A stretch of 64,000 nucleotides of DNA from an uncultured Aggregatibacter sp. (GTDB taxonomy: Bacteria; Pseudomonadota; Gammaproteobacteria; Enterobacterales; Pasteurellaceae): NCBI RefSeq assembly GCF_901873365.1, contig NZ_CABFLM010000115.1, positions 3,838 to 67,837 of the forward strand, in the 5' to 3' direction. Below are positions 37,674 to 48,734 of this stretch, piece after piece. The stretch's first letter is position 1, and every line of letters begins with the position of its first letter. The position numbers were made by a program, and so were the translations under genes. A model generated the notes under the pieces. The model searched no databases and was not told the DNA's origin. It saw only the letters and a program-made list of their open reading frames with translations.

Positions 37674-39530
37674 CTAAGGTATTAACAAATTCGGAATGAA
37701 TGTGATGATACTTGGGAAGATGGTGATTAACACCAAGGTCACGAAAATCGGGATTAAGAATGGTAATACGCCTTTCGTTACGGTGGACACGGACATGTTA
37801 CCCACACGTGCGACCACGAATAATGCCATTCCCATCGGTGGGGTTAAGATACCGATCATCATGTTCAAGGTTGTCATAACACCGAAGAACACAAGGTCGA
37901 TACCGAATTGCATGGCGATTGGAATTAACATTGGCAAGACAAGGAATTGTAATGCTAAGGCATCAATGAACATCCCGAGGAACAATAACAAGGCATTGAT
38001 CATGACTAACACCATTAACGGAGAATCCGCCACGGCAACGAAGACGTCTGCAATACGCATTGCCACTTGTTCACGGGCGATCATGTCGCCGAAGAAGGTC
38101 ACCGTCATAATCATTAATGCAACAACACCAGTAATGGACATCGCTTCCACGCAGCTGTTGAACAGCATTTTCAAAGTTAATTCTTTATAGACGAATTTAC
38201 CGATAATGACGGAGTAGGCAGCTGCAACCACCGCAGATTCTGTCGGGCTGAATAAGCCGGAGAAGATCCCGCCGATAATCAATAATGGGGTTAAAATTGC
38301 CCAGAATGCTCTTTTGAATGACGTGCAAAGTTCTTCACGGGTCGCTTTTGGTGTTCTTGGATAACCACGTTTTTTGGAAATGTAGTAGTTCATTGCCATG
38401 AGGGCGATGGTGACTAATACACCCGGTACGAAGCCGGCAATAAAGAGTTTTGCGATGGATTCGTTTGCGATAACACCGTAAATGATCATGGCAATACTTG
38501 GTGGAACCAATGGACCGATGATACAAGAGGCTGCTGTGATACCGCCGCAGATGTCATCATCATAACCTGCATCGCGCATGGCTTTGATTTCTAATTGACC
38601 TAAACCACCCGCATCGGCAAGTGCAGAACCGGACATGCCGGAGAACAACAAGCTTGCACCGATGTTAACGTGTCCCATACCACCGGTGTAGTGACCCAGT
38701 AAGGCTTTGGCGAAGTTAAAGATACGTTCGGTGATACCGCCGGTGTTCATTAAAATCCCGGTAAGAATATAGAACGGCACAGCAAGGAGTGGGAAGCTAT
38801 TCAAACTCATGGTGAGTTTTTCAGAAGCCGCATTTACCACGTTCCAACGGGTCATGGAGAAGTAAAGTAGGGTAGTGATAAATAATGACCAACCTACCGG
38901 TACGCCCAAGAACATGATGACTAACCAGAAGAGCAATGCCACATACACGGCATTAGAACCAAATTTAACATATTCGGTTACGCGTAAAACTTTGTACCAA
39001 TCTGGTGCTAAGAACAAAATACCCAATAAAACGACCGCACTTACGATAAAGAAGGTTGCCGGTAAATAGCTTTTGTTTTGTTTGAAGTTGTCTGCTTGCG
39101 CTTGGAAGAAGCGAACGAGCATTAATACGGCAATGATTGGTAAAGAGGCATAAATCCATTTTTCAGAAATACCGCCTAACGCATCAATCGGGAAACTGGC
39201 ACCTAAATAGGTTTTGATACCAAAGTGGATAAAGAAAATCACACCGAGGAAAATCACGATTTGTACGAATGTATTGGTGATTTTTTTGACTGCCGGTGGC
39301 ATTAAGTTAGTCAAGAAGTCGATATAAACGTGCTCTTGTTTTCTGACGGCAACGCTAATGCCGAGCATACCGACATAAACGAACAGCAATTTGGCAAGTT
39401 CTTCACTCCAAATTAATGGGGAGTGGAAAGCTTGTCTGAATAGAATTTGCAAAACAAGAATGCAGAATATCACGAGGAATAGTGCCCCACCGATCCATTC
39501 TTCGAGTTTATTAAAGATTTTCATATTCAA
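37674..39530 (-). CDS. siaT: Sialic acid TRAP transporter, fused QM membrane subunit
   Basis: A 618-residue fusion of the small DctQ-type subunit (four membrane spans, ~1-155) and the large DctM-type subunit (about twelve spans, ~190-618), joined by an extra span. The segments [17 protein letters not shown] and [13 protein letters not shown] are diagnostic for the DctM part. It imports N-acetylneuraminate delivered by SiaP, driven by sodium ions in H. influenzae. It begins 63 bases after siaP ends, in one operon. Length and fusion state agree with SiaT (SiaQM). Confidence 0.95.
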   Translation of the reverse strand: MNMKIFNKLEEWIGGALFLVIFCILVLQILFRQAFHSPLIWSEELAKLLFVYVGMLGISVAVRKQEHVYIDFLTNLMPPAVKKITNTFVQIVIFLGVIFFIHFGIKTYLGASFPIDALGGISEKWIYASLPIIAVLMLVRFFQAQADNFKQNKSYLPATFFIVSAVVLLGILFLAPDWYKVLRVTEYVKFGSNAVYVALLFWLVIMFLGVPVGWSLFITTLLYFSMTRWNVVNAASEKLTMSLNSFPLLAVPFYILTGILMNTGGITERIFNFAKALLGHYTGGMGHVNIGASLLFSGMSGSALADAGGLGQLEIKAMRDAGYDDDICGGITAASCIIGPLVPPSIAMIIYGVIANESIAKLFIAGFVPGVLVTIALMAMNYYISKKRGYPRTPKATREELCTSFKRAFWAILTPLLIIGGIFSGLFSPTESAVVAAAYSVIIGKFVYKELTLKMLFNSCVEAMSITGVVALMIMTVTFFGDMIAREQVAMRIADVFVAVADSPLMVLVMINALLLFLGMFIDALALQFLVLPMLIPIAMQFGIDLVFFGVMTTLNMMIGILTPPMGMALFVVARVGNMSVSTVTKGVLPFLIPIFVTLVLITIFPSIITFIPNLLIP

Positions 39531-39593
39531 CTCCGTTGAATAATAAAGGAGAGAAAAAGCGTGCCTGCCGAAACAGGCACACGAATAAGCGTA

Positions 39594-40829
<1,236 letters not shown>

Positions 40830-41531
40830 ATGTCATTCACTCAGCACAAATTATCCCACCAAGAAGTTTTTGCCAAAATTCAAAATGGATTGATTGCGTC
40901 CTGCCAACCGGTCGATGATGGCCCGATGGATAAGCCGGAAATTGTTGCCGCGATGGCGCAGGCTTCCGTTATCGGTGGTGCGGCTGGACTACGTATTGAA
41001 GGCGTGGACAACTTGAAAGCAACGCGTCCAACCGTCAATGTGCCGATTATCGGTATTGTAAAACGCGATTTGCCGGACAGCCCGGTGCGTATCACGCCGT
41101 TTTTACAAGACATTGAAGATTTAGCCCATGCCGGTGCGGATATCATTGCAGTGGATGGCACCCATCGTCCGCGTCCTGTTGATATTGAAAGTGCGGTCAA
41201 AAAAATTCATGAAATGGGCTGTCTTGCCATGGCGGATTGCTCCAATTTAGAAGAAGGGTTGTACTGCCAAAAATTAGGCTTTGATATTGTGGGTAGCACC
41301 ATGTCAGGCTACACAGGTGGCGCTGTACCGGAGGAACCGGACTATCAATTAGTGAAAGATTTGAAAGCTGCCGGTTGCAAAGTGATGGCAGAAGGACGTT
41401 ACAACACACCGGAACTTGCCAAAACCGCCATTGAGATCGGTGCGGATTTCGTGACCGTAGGTTCCGCATTAACCCGTTTAGAACATATCGTTAGCTGGTT
41501 CTCCAGTGCGGTTAATTCTGCAAATAAATAA
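40830..41531 (+). CDS. nanE: N-acetylmannosamine-6-phosphate 2-epimerase
   Basis: NanE converts ManNAc-6-P to GlcNAc-6-P in the cytoplasm. The 233-residue TIM-barrel protein contains [54 protein letters not shown], and [13 protein letters not shown], all characteristic. I use the ATG at 40830, which has TAGGAG seven bases upstream; a longer in-frame start at 40782 lacks one. It heads the nanE-nanK-siaR-nanA operon. Confidence 0.95.
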   Translation: MSFTQHKLSHQEVFAKIQNGLIASCQPVDDGPMDKPEIVAAMAQASVIGGAAGLRIEGVDNLKATRPTVNVPIIGIVKRDLPDSPVRITPFLQDIEDLAHAGADIIAVDGTHRPRPVDIESAVKKIHEMGCLAMADCSNLEEGLYCQKLGFDIVGSTMSGYTGGAVPEEPDYQLVKDLKAAGCKVMAEGRYNTPELAKTAIEIGADFVTVGSALTRLEHIVSWFSSAVNSANK

Positions 41532-41545
41532 TTAAGAGGGGAAAC

Positions 41546-42427
41546 ATGATGCGTTGCTTAGCCTTAGATATCGGCGGAACTAAAATCGCCTCAGCCATTG
41601 TGTCAGGGAACCAAGTGACACAACGTCAACAAATCCACACACCACAAGAAAACGTAGTGGAGGCAATGCATCAAACGCTCGCACAATTACTTTCGGATTA
41701 TGCGGGGCAATTTGATTATGTTGCGGTTGCCTCCACAGGCATCATCAATAAAGGAATATTGACCGCACTTAACCCGAAAAATTTAGGCGGACTGGCTTAT
41801 TTCCCATTAAAACAAAGCCTTTCTCAGCATACGTCAACGCCCGTGTATTTATTGAATGATGCGCAGGCAGCGACTTATGCGGAATATCAACTGCAAGATA
41901 AAAATAATCTTCAAAACTTTGCTTTTATTACCGTCTCTACGGGCGTAGGTGGCGGGTTAGTTTTAAACCACCAATTACTCACCGAACCGAACGGCATTGC
42001 CGGTCATATTGGACATACCCTGGCGGATCCCAATGGCCCTGTGTGCGGCTGTGGTCGAGTCGGTTGTGTGGAAGCCATCGCAGCGGGACGCGCCATTGAA
42101 GCGGTTTCTAAACAATGGGACGATCCTTGCGATCCCAAAGAAGTCTTTGCCCGTTTTAGAAAAATGGATGAAAAAGCCACCGCACTTGTGTCTCGTTCAG
42201 CAAAAGCGATTGCCAATTTAGTGGCGGATTTAGTGATTGGTATGGACGTACAATACGTGGTCATTGGCGGTAGCGTTGGGTTGGCTGAAGGCTATTTGCC
42301 TTTGGTGAAACAATATTTGGCGCAAATGCCGGAAATTTATCGTTGTCCGTTGGATGCGGCTCAATTAGGGCAAGATGCCGGACTTATCGGCGCGGCTGCA
42401 TGGGCGCTTACTCAATTACATGGCTAA
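41546..42427 (+). CDS. nanK: N-acetylmannosamine kinase
   Basis: NanK phosphorylates ManNAc to ManNAc-6-P. The 293-residue ROK-family kinase has the phosphate loop LDIGGTKIASA, the catalytic aspartate in YLLNDAQAATYAEY, and the zinc motif GHIGHTLADPNGPVCGCGRVGCVEAIAAG (CxCGRxGC). It starts at ATGATG after AGAGGGGAAAC, 14 bases after nanE ends. Confidence 0.95.
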   Translation: MMRCLALDIGGTKIASAIVSGNQVTQRQQIHTPQENVVEAMHQTLAQLLSDYAGQFDYVAVASTGIINKGILTALNPKNLGGLAYFPLKQSLSQHTSTPVYLLNDAQAATYAEYQLQDKNNLQNFAFITVSTGVGGGLVLNHQLLTEPNGIAGHIGHTLADPNGPVCGCGRVGCVEAIAAGRAIEAVSKQWDDPCDPKEVFARFRKMDEKATALVSRSAKAIANLVADLVIGMDVQYVVIGGSVGLAEGYLPLVKQYLAQMPEIYRCPLDAAQLGQDAGLIGAAAWALTQLHG

Positions 42428-42448
42428 ATTACATGATTAGGGTTGTTT

Positions 42449-43321
42449 ATGGTGGGAAACGGAAATGTACTTAACTCCCTCAGTTCGCTTTATCAAAGCC
42501 TGACGAAGACGGAGAAAAAAATTGCGGATGTCATTACCCAATCGCCTGATTGTATTATGCAGTATTCCTTGGCGCAGCTTGCCGAGCGTTTAGATGTCGG
42601 AGAGGCGACACTTGTGCGTTTCTGCCGTACACTGGGGTTTAAAGGATTTAGTGATTTTAAGTTGGCGTTTTCGATTGAGCTGGCGAAAACACGGGAAGGT
42701 CGAGATGATACGGTGCTAGAAACGGAGATCTTGCCTAACGATGATTCACAAACGATTGCACATAAATTGCAGTCAGCCATTAATTCAGTGATGAACGAAA
42801 CGATTAATTTGTTGGATTTTCATCAGTTAGAAGTGGTTGTAAACGCCATTCGAGGTGCGAACAGAGTTTTTCTCTTTGGGGTTGGATCCTCCGGCGTAAC
42901 GGCAGAAGAAGCCAAGAACAAATTCATGCGGATTGGCATTCAAGTGGATGCGAGCGGCAACAACCATTTTATGTATATGCAGGTGGCGTTATTACAACGC
43001 AATGATGTGGCGATTGGCATCAGTCACTCCGGCTATTCGCAAGAAACGGCGCATGCATTAAAAATTGCCAAGGAAAACGGCGCAACAACGGTAGCATTGA
43101 CCCATAGTATGCGTTCCCCGTTAACCGAATATGCGGATTTTGTGTTGGTCAATGGTAATAAACAAGGGAAACTGCAAGGGGATTCCATTGGTACCAAAAC
43201 GGCGCAATTATTCGTTCTAGATTTAATTTATGCTTTGCTGGTTCAAGCGGAGCATGAAAAAGCGATTAAGATAAAAGAGAAAACTCTTAATGTCATTTTA
43301 GAACAACGTATTAAATACTAA
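42449..43321 (+). CDS. siaR: Sialic acid operon regulator (RpiR family)
   Basis: A 290-residue regulator with an N-terminal RpiR helix-turn-helix ([34 protein letters not shown]; ~36-72) and a C-terminal SIS sugar-phosphate domain ([42 protein letters not shown]). In H. influenzae SiaR represses the nan and sia operons and responds to glucosamine-6-phosphate. I take ATG 42449 ([11 protein letters not shown]); an in-frame TTG two codons earlier is possible. It lies inside the operon between nanK and nanA, as in H. influenzae. Confidence 0.92.
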   Translation: MVGNGNVLNSLSSLYQSLTKTEKKIADVITQSPDCIMQYSLAQLAERLDVGEATLVRFCRTLGFKGFSDFKLAFSIELAKTREGRDDTVLETEILPNDDSQTIAHKLQSAINSVMNETINLLDFHQLEVVVNAIRGANRVFLFGVGSSGVTAEEAKNKFMRIGIQVDASGNNHFMYMQVALLQRNDVAIGISHSGYSQETAHALKIAKENGATTVALTHSMRSPLTEYADFVLVNGNKQGKLQGDSIGTKTAQLFVLDLIYALLVQAEHEKAIKIKEKTLNVILEQRIKY

Positions 43322-43334
43322 ACAGGAGAAAACA

Positions 43335-44213
43335 ATGCGTGATTTAAAAGGTATTTTCAGTGCGTTATTAGTGTCATTTAACGAAGATGGCTCTATTAAT
43401 GAAAAAGGCTTACGCCAAATTATTCGCCACAATATCGACAAAATGAAAGTCAATGGTTTGTATGTCGGCGGATCTACCGGTGAAAACTTCATGCTTTCTA
43501 CCGAAGAGAAAAAACAAATCTTCCGTATTGCAAAAGATGAAGCGAAAGACCAAGTGGCGTTAATCGCACAAGTGGGTAGCGTGAATTTACACGAAGCGGT
43601 GGAATTAGGTAAATATGCTACTGAATTAGGCTATGACTGCCTTTCTGCGGTAACACCGTTCTACTACAAATTCAGCTTCCCTGAAATCAAACACTACTAT
43701 GACACCATTATTGCGGAAACCGGTAACAACATGATCGTTTACTCCATTCCGTTCTTAACCGGCGTAAACATGGGCGTAGAGCAATTCGGTGAACTTTACA
43801 AAAACCCGAAAGTGCTTGGTGTGAAATTTACCGCAGGTGACTTCTACTTATTAGAACGTTTACAAAAAGCCTATCCAAACCACTTAATTTGGGCCGGCTT
43901 CGATGAAATGATGTTGCCGGCGGTGGCTTTAGGGGTGGATGGTGCTATCGGTAGTACATTCAACGTAAACGGTGTTCGTGCAAGACAAATTTTTGACTTG
44001 ACCAAACAAGGCAAACTGGCTGAAGCGCGTGAAATTCAACATGTGACCAACGATTTAATCGAAGGTATCTTAGCGAATGGTTTATATTTAACCATCAAAG
44101 AATTGTTGAAATTGGAAGGTGTGGATGCCGGCTATTGTCGTGAACCCATGACGGCAAAAGCGACCGAAGCACAATTAGCCAAAGCAAAAGAATTAAAAGC
44201 GAAATATCTTTAA
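43335..44213 (+). CDS. nanA: N-acetylneuraminate lyase
   Basis: NanA splits sialic acid into ManNAc and pyruvate, the first catabolic step. The 292-residue TIM barrel has the GGSTGE loop (45-50), Y136 (IVYSIP) and Schiff-base lysine K164 (GVKFTAGD). AGGAGAAAAACA precedes the ATG, 13 bases after siaR. Base composition and codon use look like highly expressed neighbours. Confidence 0.97.
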   Translation: MRDLKGIFSALLVSFNEDGSINEKGLRQIIRHNIDKMKVNGLYVGGSTGENFMLSTEEKKQIFRIAKDEAKDQVALIAQVGSVNLHEAVELGKYATELGYDCLSAVTPFYYKFSFPEIKHYYDTIIAETGNNMIVYSIPFLTGVNMGVEQFGELYKNPKVLGVKFTAGDFYLLERLQKAYPNHLIWAGFDEMMLPAVALGVDGAIGSTFNVNGVRARQIFDLTKQGKLAEAREIQHVTNDLIEGILANGLYLTIKELLKLEGVDAGYCREPMTAKATEAQLAKAKELKAKYL

Positions 44214-44245
44214 TTTAATGGAAAAAGAGACCGCACTTTTCTGGT

Positions 44246-44319
44246 GTAGGGACAGGCGTTGTGCCTGTCCTAAATTCTCTTTATGACATAAATGGGACAG
44301 GCATAACGCCTGTTCCTAC
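44246..44319. repeat. Second REPIN-like family, 74 bp
   Basis: GTAG followed by the palindrome GGACAGGC-GTTGT-GCCTGTCC (left, 44246-44270) and, inverted at the right, GGACAGGC-ATAAC-GCCTGTTCC with CTAC (to 44319), around a ~23-base AT-rich centre. Sequence differs from the family at 11114, but the layout is the same. It lies between nanA and nagB. Confidence 0.82.
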
Positions 44320-44360
44320 AAAATGATTGTAAAGTGCGGTCACAATAAAGGAAGTTTATT

Positions 44361-45164
44361 ATGCGCCTTATCCCTCTACATAACGAACAACAAGTTAGCC
44401 GTTGGGCAGCACGTCATATCGTTGAGAGAATCAATCGTTTTAATCCCACCGAAGAACGCCCGTTTGTATTGGGTTTACCTACCGGCGGAACACCACTTAA
44501 AACTTACCAAGAACTTATCCGCTTAAATCAAGCCGGTGAGGTGAGTTTTAAACATGTGGTCACATTCAACATGGATGAATATGTGGGCCTTCCGAAAGAA
44601 CACCCGGAAAGCTATCACAGCTTCATGCACAACAATTTTTTCAACCACATTGATATTCAGCCGCAAAACATCAATATTTTAGACGGCAATACGGACGATC
44701 ATGATGAAGAATGTCGCCGTTACGAAGAAAAAATCAAATCTTACGGCAAAATTCATTTATTCATGGGCGGCGTTGGCGTAGATGGCCATATTGCCTTCAA
44801 CGAGCCGGCTTCTTCGTTAAGCTCTCGCACCCGTATTAAAACCTTAACACCGGATACGATCATCGCCAATTCCCGCTTTTTTGATAATGATGTCAATAAA
44901 GTGCCGAAATATGCCTTAACCATTGGGGTTGGCACCTTGTTAGACGCAGAAGAAGTGATGATTTTGGCAACAGGGCATTCCAAAGCGCTCGCTGTGCAAG
45001 CCGCTGTTGAAGGCGCAGTAAATCACATGTGGACGGTCAGCGCATTGCAATTACATCGCCATTTTGTGTTGGTGTGTGATGAGCCGGCGTTGCAAGAATT
45101 GAAAGTGAAAACCGTGAAATATTTCACCGACTTGGAAAGTCACGCTATTCATAGCGTGTTGTAA
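44361..45164 (+). CDS. nagB: Glucosamine-6-phosphate deaminase
   Basis: NagB converts glucosamine-6-P to fructose-6-P and ammonia. The 267 residues match E. coli Nag[25 protein letters not shown] with catalytic D72, and [17 protein letters not shown] with D141, H143 and E148. It begins 147 bases after nanA; the gap holds an uptake signal and the REPIN-like element, so it may be transcribed separately. nagA follows 50 bases later. Confidence 0.97.
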   Translation: MRLIPLHNEQQVSRWAARHIVERINRFNPTEERPFVLGLPTGGTPLKTYQELIRLNQAGEVSFKHVVTFNMDEYVGLPKEHPESYHSFMHNNFFNHIDIQPQNINILDGNTDDHDEECRRYEEKIKSYGKIHLFMGGVGVDGHIAFNEPASSLSSRTRIKTLTPDTIIANSRFFDNDVNKVPKYALTIGVGTLLDAEEVMILATGHSKALAVQAAVEGAVNHMWTVSALQLHRHFVLVCDEPALQELKVKTVKYFTDLESHAIHSVL

Positions 45165-45214
45165 TGTTTAGCGCAAAAGTGCGGTGAATTTTTAGATTAT
45201 TTAAAGGTACGATT

Positions 45215-46360
45215 ATGAAATATGCATTAATTAATTCCGTCATTTACACCAAACATGAAATCCTTCGGGATTACGCGGTGGTCGTGAATGGCGAACACAT
45301 TGAAGCAGTGATTCCACAAAGCGAATTGGAAAGCGGCATTAAGACCCTTGATTTAGAGGGGCATAACCTCACTGCCGGTTTTATTGACTTGCAATTAAAC
45401 GGTTGTGGTGGTGTGATGTTCAACGACCAAACCAGTGTAGAAACCTTAGAAATCATGCAAGCGACCAACCTGAAATCCGGCTGCACCAGCTTCTTGCCAA
45501 CCTTTATTACGGCACCGGATGAGGGCATCAAAAGTGCGGTGAAAGTTATGCGTGAATATTTGAATAAACATAAAAACCAAGCACTGGGTTTGCATATTGA
45601 AGGGCCGTATTTGAGCGTAGAGAAAAAAGGCGTACACCGTCCGGAATATATCCGTGAAATTTCACCTGAAATGAAAGATTTCTTGTGTGAAAACGCCGAT
45701 GTGATCACGAAACTCACTATTGCCGCGGAAAACCCAACCATCAACTACACGCCTGATTTTGTAAAAAGTGGCATCGTGGTTTCAGTTGGTCACTCTAACG
45801 CCACCTATGACGTGGCAAAAGCGGCTTTCCGTAAAGGCGCAACTTTCGCAACGCACTTACACAATGCCATGTCGCCGATCAGTTCCGGTCGTGCCATGGG
45901 CGTGGTGGGTGCAGTATTGGATTCTGACGTTTACACCGGCATTATCGTGGACGGCGTACATGTGGATTTTGGTAATGTGCGTTTGGATAAAAAAGTGAAA
46001 GGCGACAAACTTTGTATTGTGACCGATTCTTTAGCGGCTGCCGGTGCAGGCCCTGAACTAGAAACCTTCACCTTCGTGGGTAAAACCATTTATGTGAAAG
46101 ACGGCCGTTGCTATGACGGTAACGGCACGATCGCAGGTGCTTCTATCACCATGATGGAATCCATCAAAAATGCGGTGGAGTATGTTGAGATTCCTCTTGC
46201 CGAAGCGATTCGTATGAGTAACCTTTATCCGGCACGCGCCATCGGTGTCGATGACCGTTTGGGTTCCGTTGAAGCCGGCAAAGTCGCTAACCTTGCAGTC
46301 TTCACGAACGATTACCACGTCGTTGGTACTGTCGTGAACGGCGAGTGGAAAGCGAATTAA
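45215..46360 (+). CDS. nagA: N-acetylglucosamine-6-phosphate deacetylase
   Basis: NagA deacetylates GlcNAc-6-P, the product of NanE, MurQ and the PTS, to glucosamine-6-P. The 381-residue amidohydrolase shows GFIDLQLNGCGG, HIEGPYLS, VGHSNATYD, ATHLHNAMSPISSGRA, DGVHVDF and the catalytic aspartate in IVTDSLAAAG. As in E. coli NagA, the first metal site is QLNG rather than HxH, suggesting one metal. AAAGGTACGATT precedes the ATG. Confidence 0.96.
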   Translation: MKYALINSVIYTKHEILRDYAVVVNGEHIEAVIPQSELESGIKTLDLEGHNLTAGFIDLQLNGCGGVMFNDQTSVETLEIMQATNLKSGCTSFLPTFITAPDEGIKSAVKVMREYLNKHKNQALGLHIEGPYLSVEKKGVHRPEYIREISPEMKDFLCENADVITKLTIAAENPTINYTPDFVKSGIVVSVGHSNATYDVAKAAFRKGATFATHLHNAMSPISSGRAMGVVGAVLDSDVYTGIIVDGVHVDFGNVRLDKKVKGDKLCIVTDSLAAAGAGPELETFTFVGKTIYVKDGRCYDGNGTIAGASITMMESIKNAVEYVEIPLAEAIRMSNLYPARAIGVDDRLGSVEAGKVANLAVFTNDYHVVGTVVNGEWKAN

Positions 46361-46430
46361 TCAGGTATGAGCTTGTTGTCTAATGGGTAGGACAGCGTTT
46401 TATAAATAACGCTCTGAAAACAAAAGAATC

Positions 46431-46524
46431 GTAGCGTGCAACTTGTTGCACGAAATCGTGAATATTCGAAAGGGTTAAATAACGTTCCTTGCGTGGTCTG
46501 GTCATGCATCAAGATACACGCTAC
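46431..46524. repeat. REPIN-like element, 94 bp, copy 3
   Basis: Begins GTAGCGTGCAACTTGTTGCAC and ends with a slightly decayed right palindrome (ATGCATCAAGATACACGCTAC). It is exactly 94 bp, like the copies at 30865 and 31135. Confidence 0.85.
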
Positions 46525-46641
46525 GTATGAAATCGTGAGTTACGCCTTTTTGATGGCACGCGTTTCCTGACGCATGCCTTTTAATATCAACGGATTATCG
46601 ACATCGCTGTGAAGCGCGCGCCATCGAATGCTCTGAAAACA

Positions 46642-46697
46642 AAAGTGCGGTGGAGTTTCCAAGTGTTTTTAACACACAGAGAAAACCACCGCACTTT
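46642..46697. terminator. Terminator from inverted uptake signals, between nagA and tpx
   Basis: AAAGTGCGGTGG (46642-46653) pairs with CCACCGCACTTT (46686-46697), 12 bp, shared by convergent genes. Confidence 0.78.
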
Positions 46698-46710
46698 GCT
46701 TTATTCGTGA

Positions 46711-47211
46711 TTAGACCAACACGGCAAGTGCAGCGTCGTAATTCGGCTCGTTTTTAATTTCAGACACTAATTCGCTGTGTAACACGTTGTTATGTTCATC
46801 TAACACAATAACGGCGCGGGCGGTTAGGCCGGCGAGAAGGCCAGATGTAATGTCAACGCCGAGGGTTTTGTGTAACTCGTGGTGGCGGAACGTGGAAAGG
46901 GTTTGTACCTTGTCGATGCCTTCAGCACCACAGAAACGGATTTGCGCGAAAGGCAAGTCAGCGGAAATGCAAAGTACAACGGTGTTAGCCAATGTTGCGG
47001 CTTTTTCGTTGAATTTCCGCACGGAGGTGGCACAAACACCGGTGTCGATACTTGGAAAAATGTTTAACACTTTGCGCTGACCGGCAAAGGTGTTTAGGGT
47101 TACATCGCCCAATTCATTATTCACTAACGTGAGTTCATTGAGTCGGTCGCCAATTTGTGGGAAGCGGCCTGCAACATCGATTGGATTGCCTGCTAAAGTG
47201 ACGTTATTCAT
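46711..47211 (-). CDS. tpx: Thiol peroxidase
   Basis: A 166-residue atypical 2-Cys peroxiredoxin that reduces hydrogen and lipid peroxides with thioredoxin. Peroxidatic C60 is in [11 protein letters not shown] and resolving C94 in RFCGAEG, with the Tpx-specific spacing. C81 is an additional cysteine, as in some relatives. The start ATG has AAGGAGAG just upstream. hemH ends 39 bases upstream in the same direction; peroxide defence next to haem synthesis is a plausible pairing. Confidence 0.96.
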   Translation of the reverse strand: MNNVTLAGNPIDVAGRFPQIGDRLNELTLVNNELGDVTLNTFAGQRKVLNIFPSIDTGVCATSVRKFNEKAATLANTVVLCISADLPFAQIRFCGAEGIDKVQTLSTFRHHELHKTLGVDITSGLLAGLTARAVIVLDEHNNVLHSELVSEIKNEPNYDAALAVLV

Positions 47212-47250
47212 AATGCTCTCCTTAAATATGAAGTAAAAAGGTTGTCAAGA

Positions 47251-48312
47251 TTAATGACAACGACTGCTTAAATGGCTTGTAGTTGGCACAGAAATAGTTG
47301 GAATCACATCAATATTTGGCGAATTGCAGTTATTGCATTTCATTTTCGCTACTTGGCTCATCACCAATTTGCCTAACATTTCAATGTGTGCCGGTTCTGC
47401 GTTGAGGGCAGGAATATATTGAAAGCTTTCTCCGCCGTGGGTTAAAAATAACGTTTTGTTTTCTTCCGAAATTTCTTCCAAGGTTTCCAAGCAGTCTGCC
47501 GCAAAGCCCGGGCAGATCACCGCCATTTTTTTGATACCTTGTTGTGCTGCATTAGAAATAAATCCATCGGTATAAGGTTGCAACCACACTTCTTTACCAA
47601 AACGGGATTGGAAGGTTAAACCCCATTGTTTTTCATTTAAGCCCAACCCTTGTGCCACCGCGGCGGCGGTTTGTTGGCAATGTGTGCGGTAGTAATCGCC
47701 GGTGTTTTCGTAACGCAATGGAATGCCATGGAAGGAAAATAGCAAAAACTCATCGGATTTTAACCGCACTTTGCAGGATTCGATTAAGGCGGCGATGTAA
47801 TCTTTATTTAATTGATATGAATGAATAAAATCAAAGGGCACAATGCCACGTTGTTGTTTCAATGCTTCAGCAAAAGAGTCGAACACCGCGCCTGTTGTAC
47901 TACTGCTGTATTGTGGATAGAGCGGGAGTACGATGATGTGTTCCACTTGTTTTTCCAATAGTTTTTGCACCGCACTTGGCATGGACGGATTGCCATAAGT
48001 CATACCGATTTCGATTTCCACATCCAGTTGCTGTTGTTGGAAAAAGTCGATTAAGCCTTGTTTTTGTTGTTCGGTGAACACCATTAACGGAGAACCTTGT
48101 TCCGTCCAAATTGAACGATAATTTTTGGCAATACGTTTTGAACGCAACGGCAAAATAATGGCTTTAAGTAACGGATACCATTTACAACGCGGCAAATCGA
48201 CCACGCGGGGATCCGTTAAAAATTGCCATAAATAACGGGAAATATCCTTAGGACTTGGTGAGTCTGGCGTACCTAAATTGGCAAGAATGACGCCGATTTT
48301 TAAATTAGTCAT
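47251..48312 (-). CDS. hemH: Ferrochelatase with Cys-containing C-terminal extension
   Basis: HemH inserts ferrous iron into protoporphyrin IX. The core (~1-320) is normal: [40 protein letters not shown] with the catalytic histidine, WLQPYTDG, and [17 protein letters not shown] with the metal-site glutamate. At 353 residues it is about 30 longer than the usual ~320. The added tail has C326 and C329 (KCNNCNS) and C352 (SSRCH). It overlaps menI by eight bases and is part of ydiJ-menI-hemH(-tpx). Its presence implies the organism can use protoporphyrin. Confidence 0.94.
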   Translation of the reverse strand: MTNLKIGVILANLGTPDSPSPKDISRYLWQFLTDPRVVDLPRCKWYPLLKAIILPLRSKRIAKNYRSIWTEQGSPLMVFTEQQKQGLIDFFQQQQLDVEIEIGMTYGNPSMPSAVQKLLEKQVEHIIVLPLYPQYSSSTTGAVFDSFAEALKQQRGIVPFDFIHSYQLNKDYIAALIESCKVRLKSDEFLLFSFHGIPLRYENTGDYYRTHCQQTAAAVAQGLGLNEKQWGLTFQSRFGKEVWLQPYTDGFISNAAQQGIKKMAVICPGFAADCLETLEEISEENKTLFLTHGGESFQYIPALNAEPAHIEMLGKLVMSQVAKMKCNNCNSPNIDVIPTISVPTTSHLSSRCH

Positions 48313-48727
48313 GTGTGATAATAGAAAGAGTTAAACGTGAAACGCAGCACAGTTTATCTTGTGCATCTCGAATGTCAATTTGCCAAACCTGTACATTTTT
48401 ACTTAAACGAATCGGGCTTGATTTAGCGCAAACATAGCCTTGTTTTACCGGGCGTAAATGGCTTGCATTGATCTCCAAACCAACGACAGCCTGATTGGCT
48501 TCTACACAGCAAAAAGCGGCAGTGGAAGCAACGCTTTCCGCAAGTGCCGCGGAAATGCCACCATGTAAAAATCCCATGGGTTGAGTAGTACGGTGATCCA
48601 CCGGCATACGGGCTTCCAGCCAATCATCGCCCTGTGCGGTAAATTCAATGCCTAAATGTGCTACGGCACAGTGTTGGCAGAAGTCATTTAGTTGTTGTAG
48701 CGTGAGGTGTTTCTTCCAAATGCTCAT
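48305..48727 (-). CDS. menI: Hotdog-fold acyl-CoA thioesterase (MenI/YdiI type)
   Basis: A 140-residue hotdog thioesterase of the YdiI family (HI1161 in H. influenzae, from memory). [17 protein letters not shown] holds the active-site glutamate, and [15 protein letters not shown] and LCCVSRLTL are family blocks. YdiI hydrolyses 1,4-dihydroxy-2-naphthoyl-CoA in menaquinone synthesis, with wide specificity. It overlaps hemH by eight bases and lies seven bases after ydiJ, so the three are co-transcribed. Confidence 0.9.
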   Translation of the reverse strand: MSIWKKHLTLQQLNDFCQHCAVAHLGIEFTAQGDDWLEARMPVDHRTTQPMGFLHGGISAALAESVASTAAFCCVEANQAVVGLEINASHLRPVKQGYVCAKSSPIRLSKNVQVWQIDIRDAQDKLCCVSRLTLSIITHD

Positions 48728-48734
48728 GGTGTTG

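Larger units (their letters stand above)
46361..46710. other. Intergenic region between nagA and tpx with repeats
   Basis: The 350-base gap between the convergent nagA and tpx genes holds a 94-bp REPIN-like element (46431-46524) and an uptake-signal inverted pair (46642-46697). The rest shows no gene. Confidence 0.7.

Noticed and set aside
37674..39530. Two separate TRAP subunit genes (siaQ and siaM) joined by a sequencing error.
   Set aside because: The fused length of 618 residues is the normal state in H. influenzae SiaT, and the linker is an intact extra membrane span.
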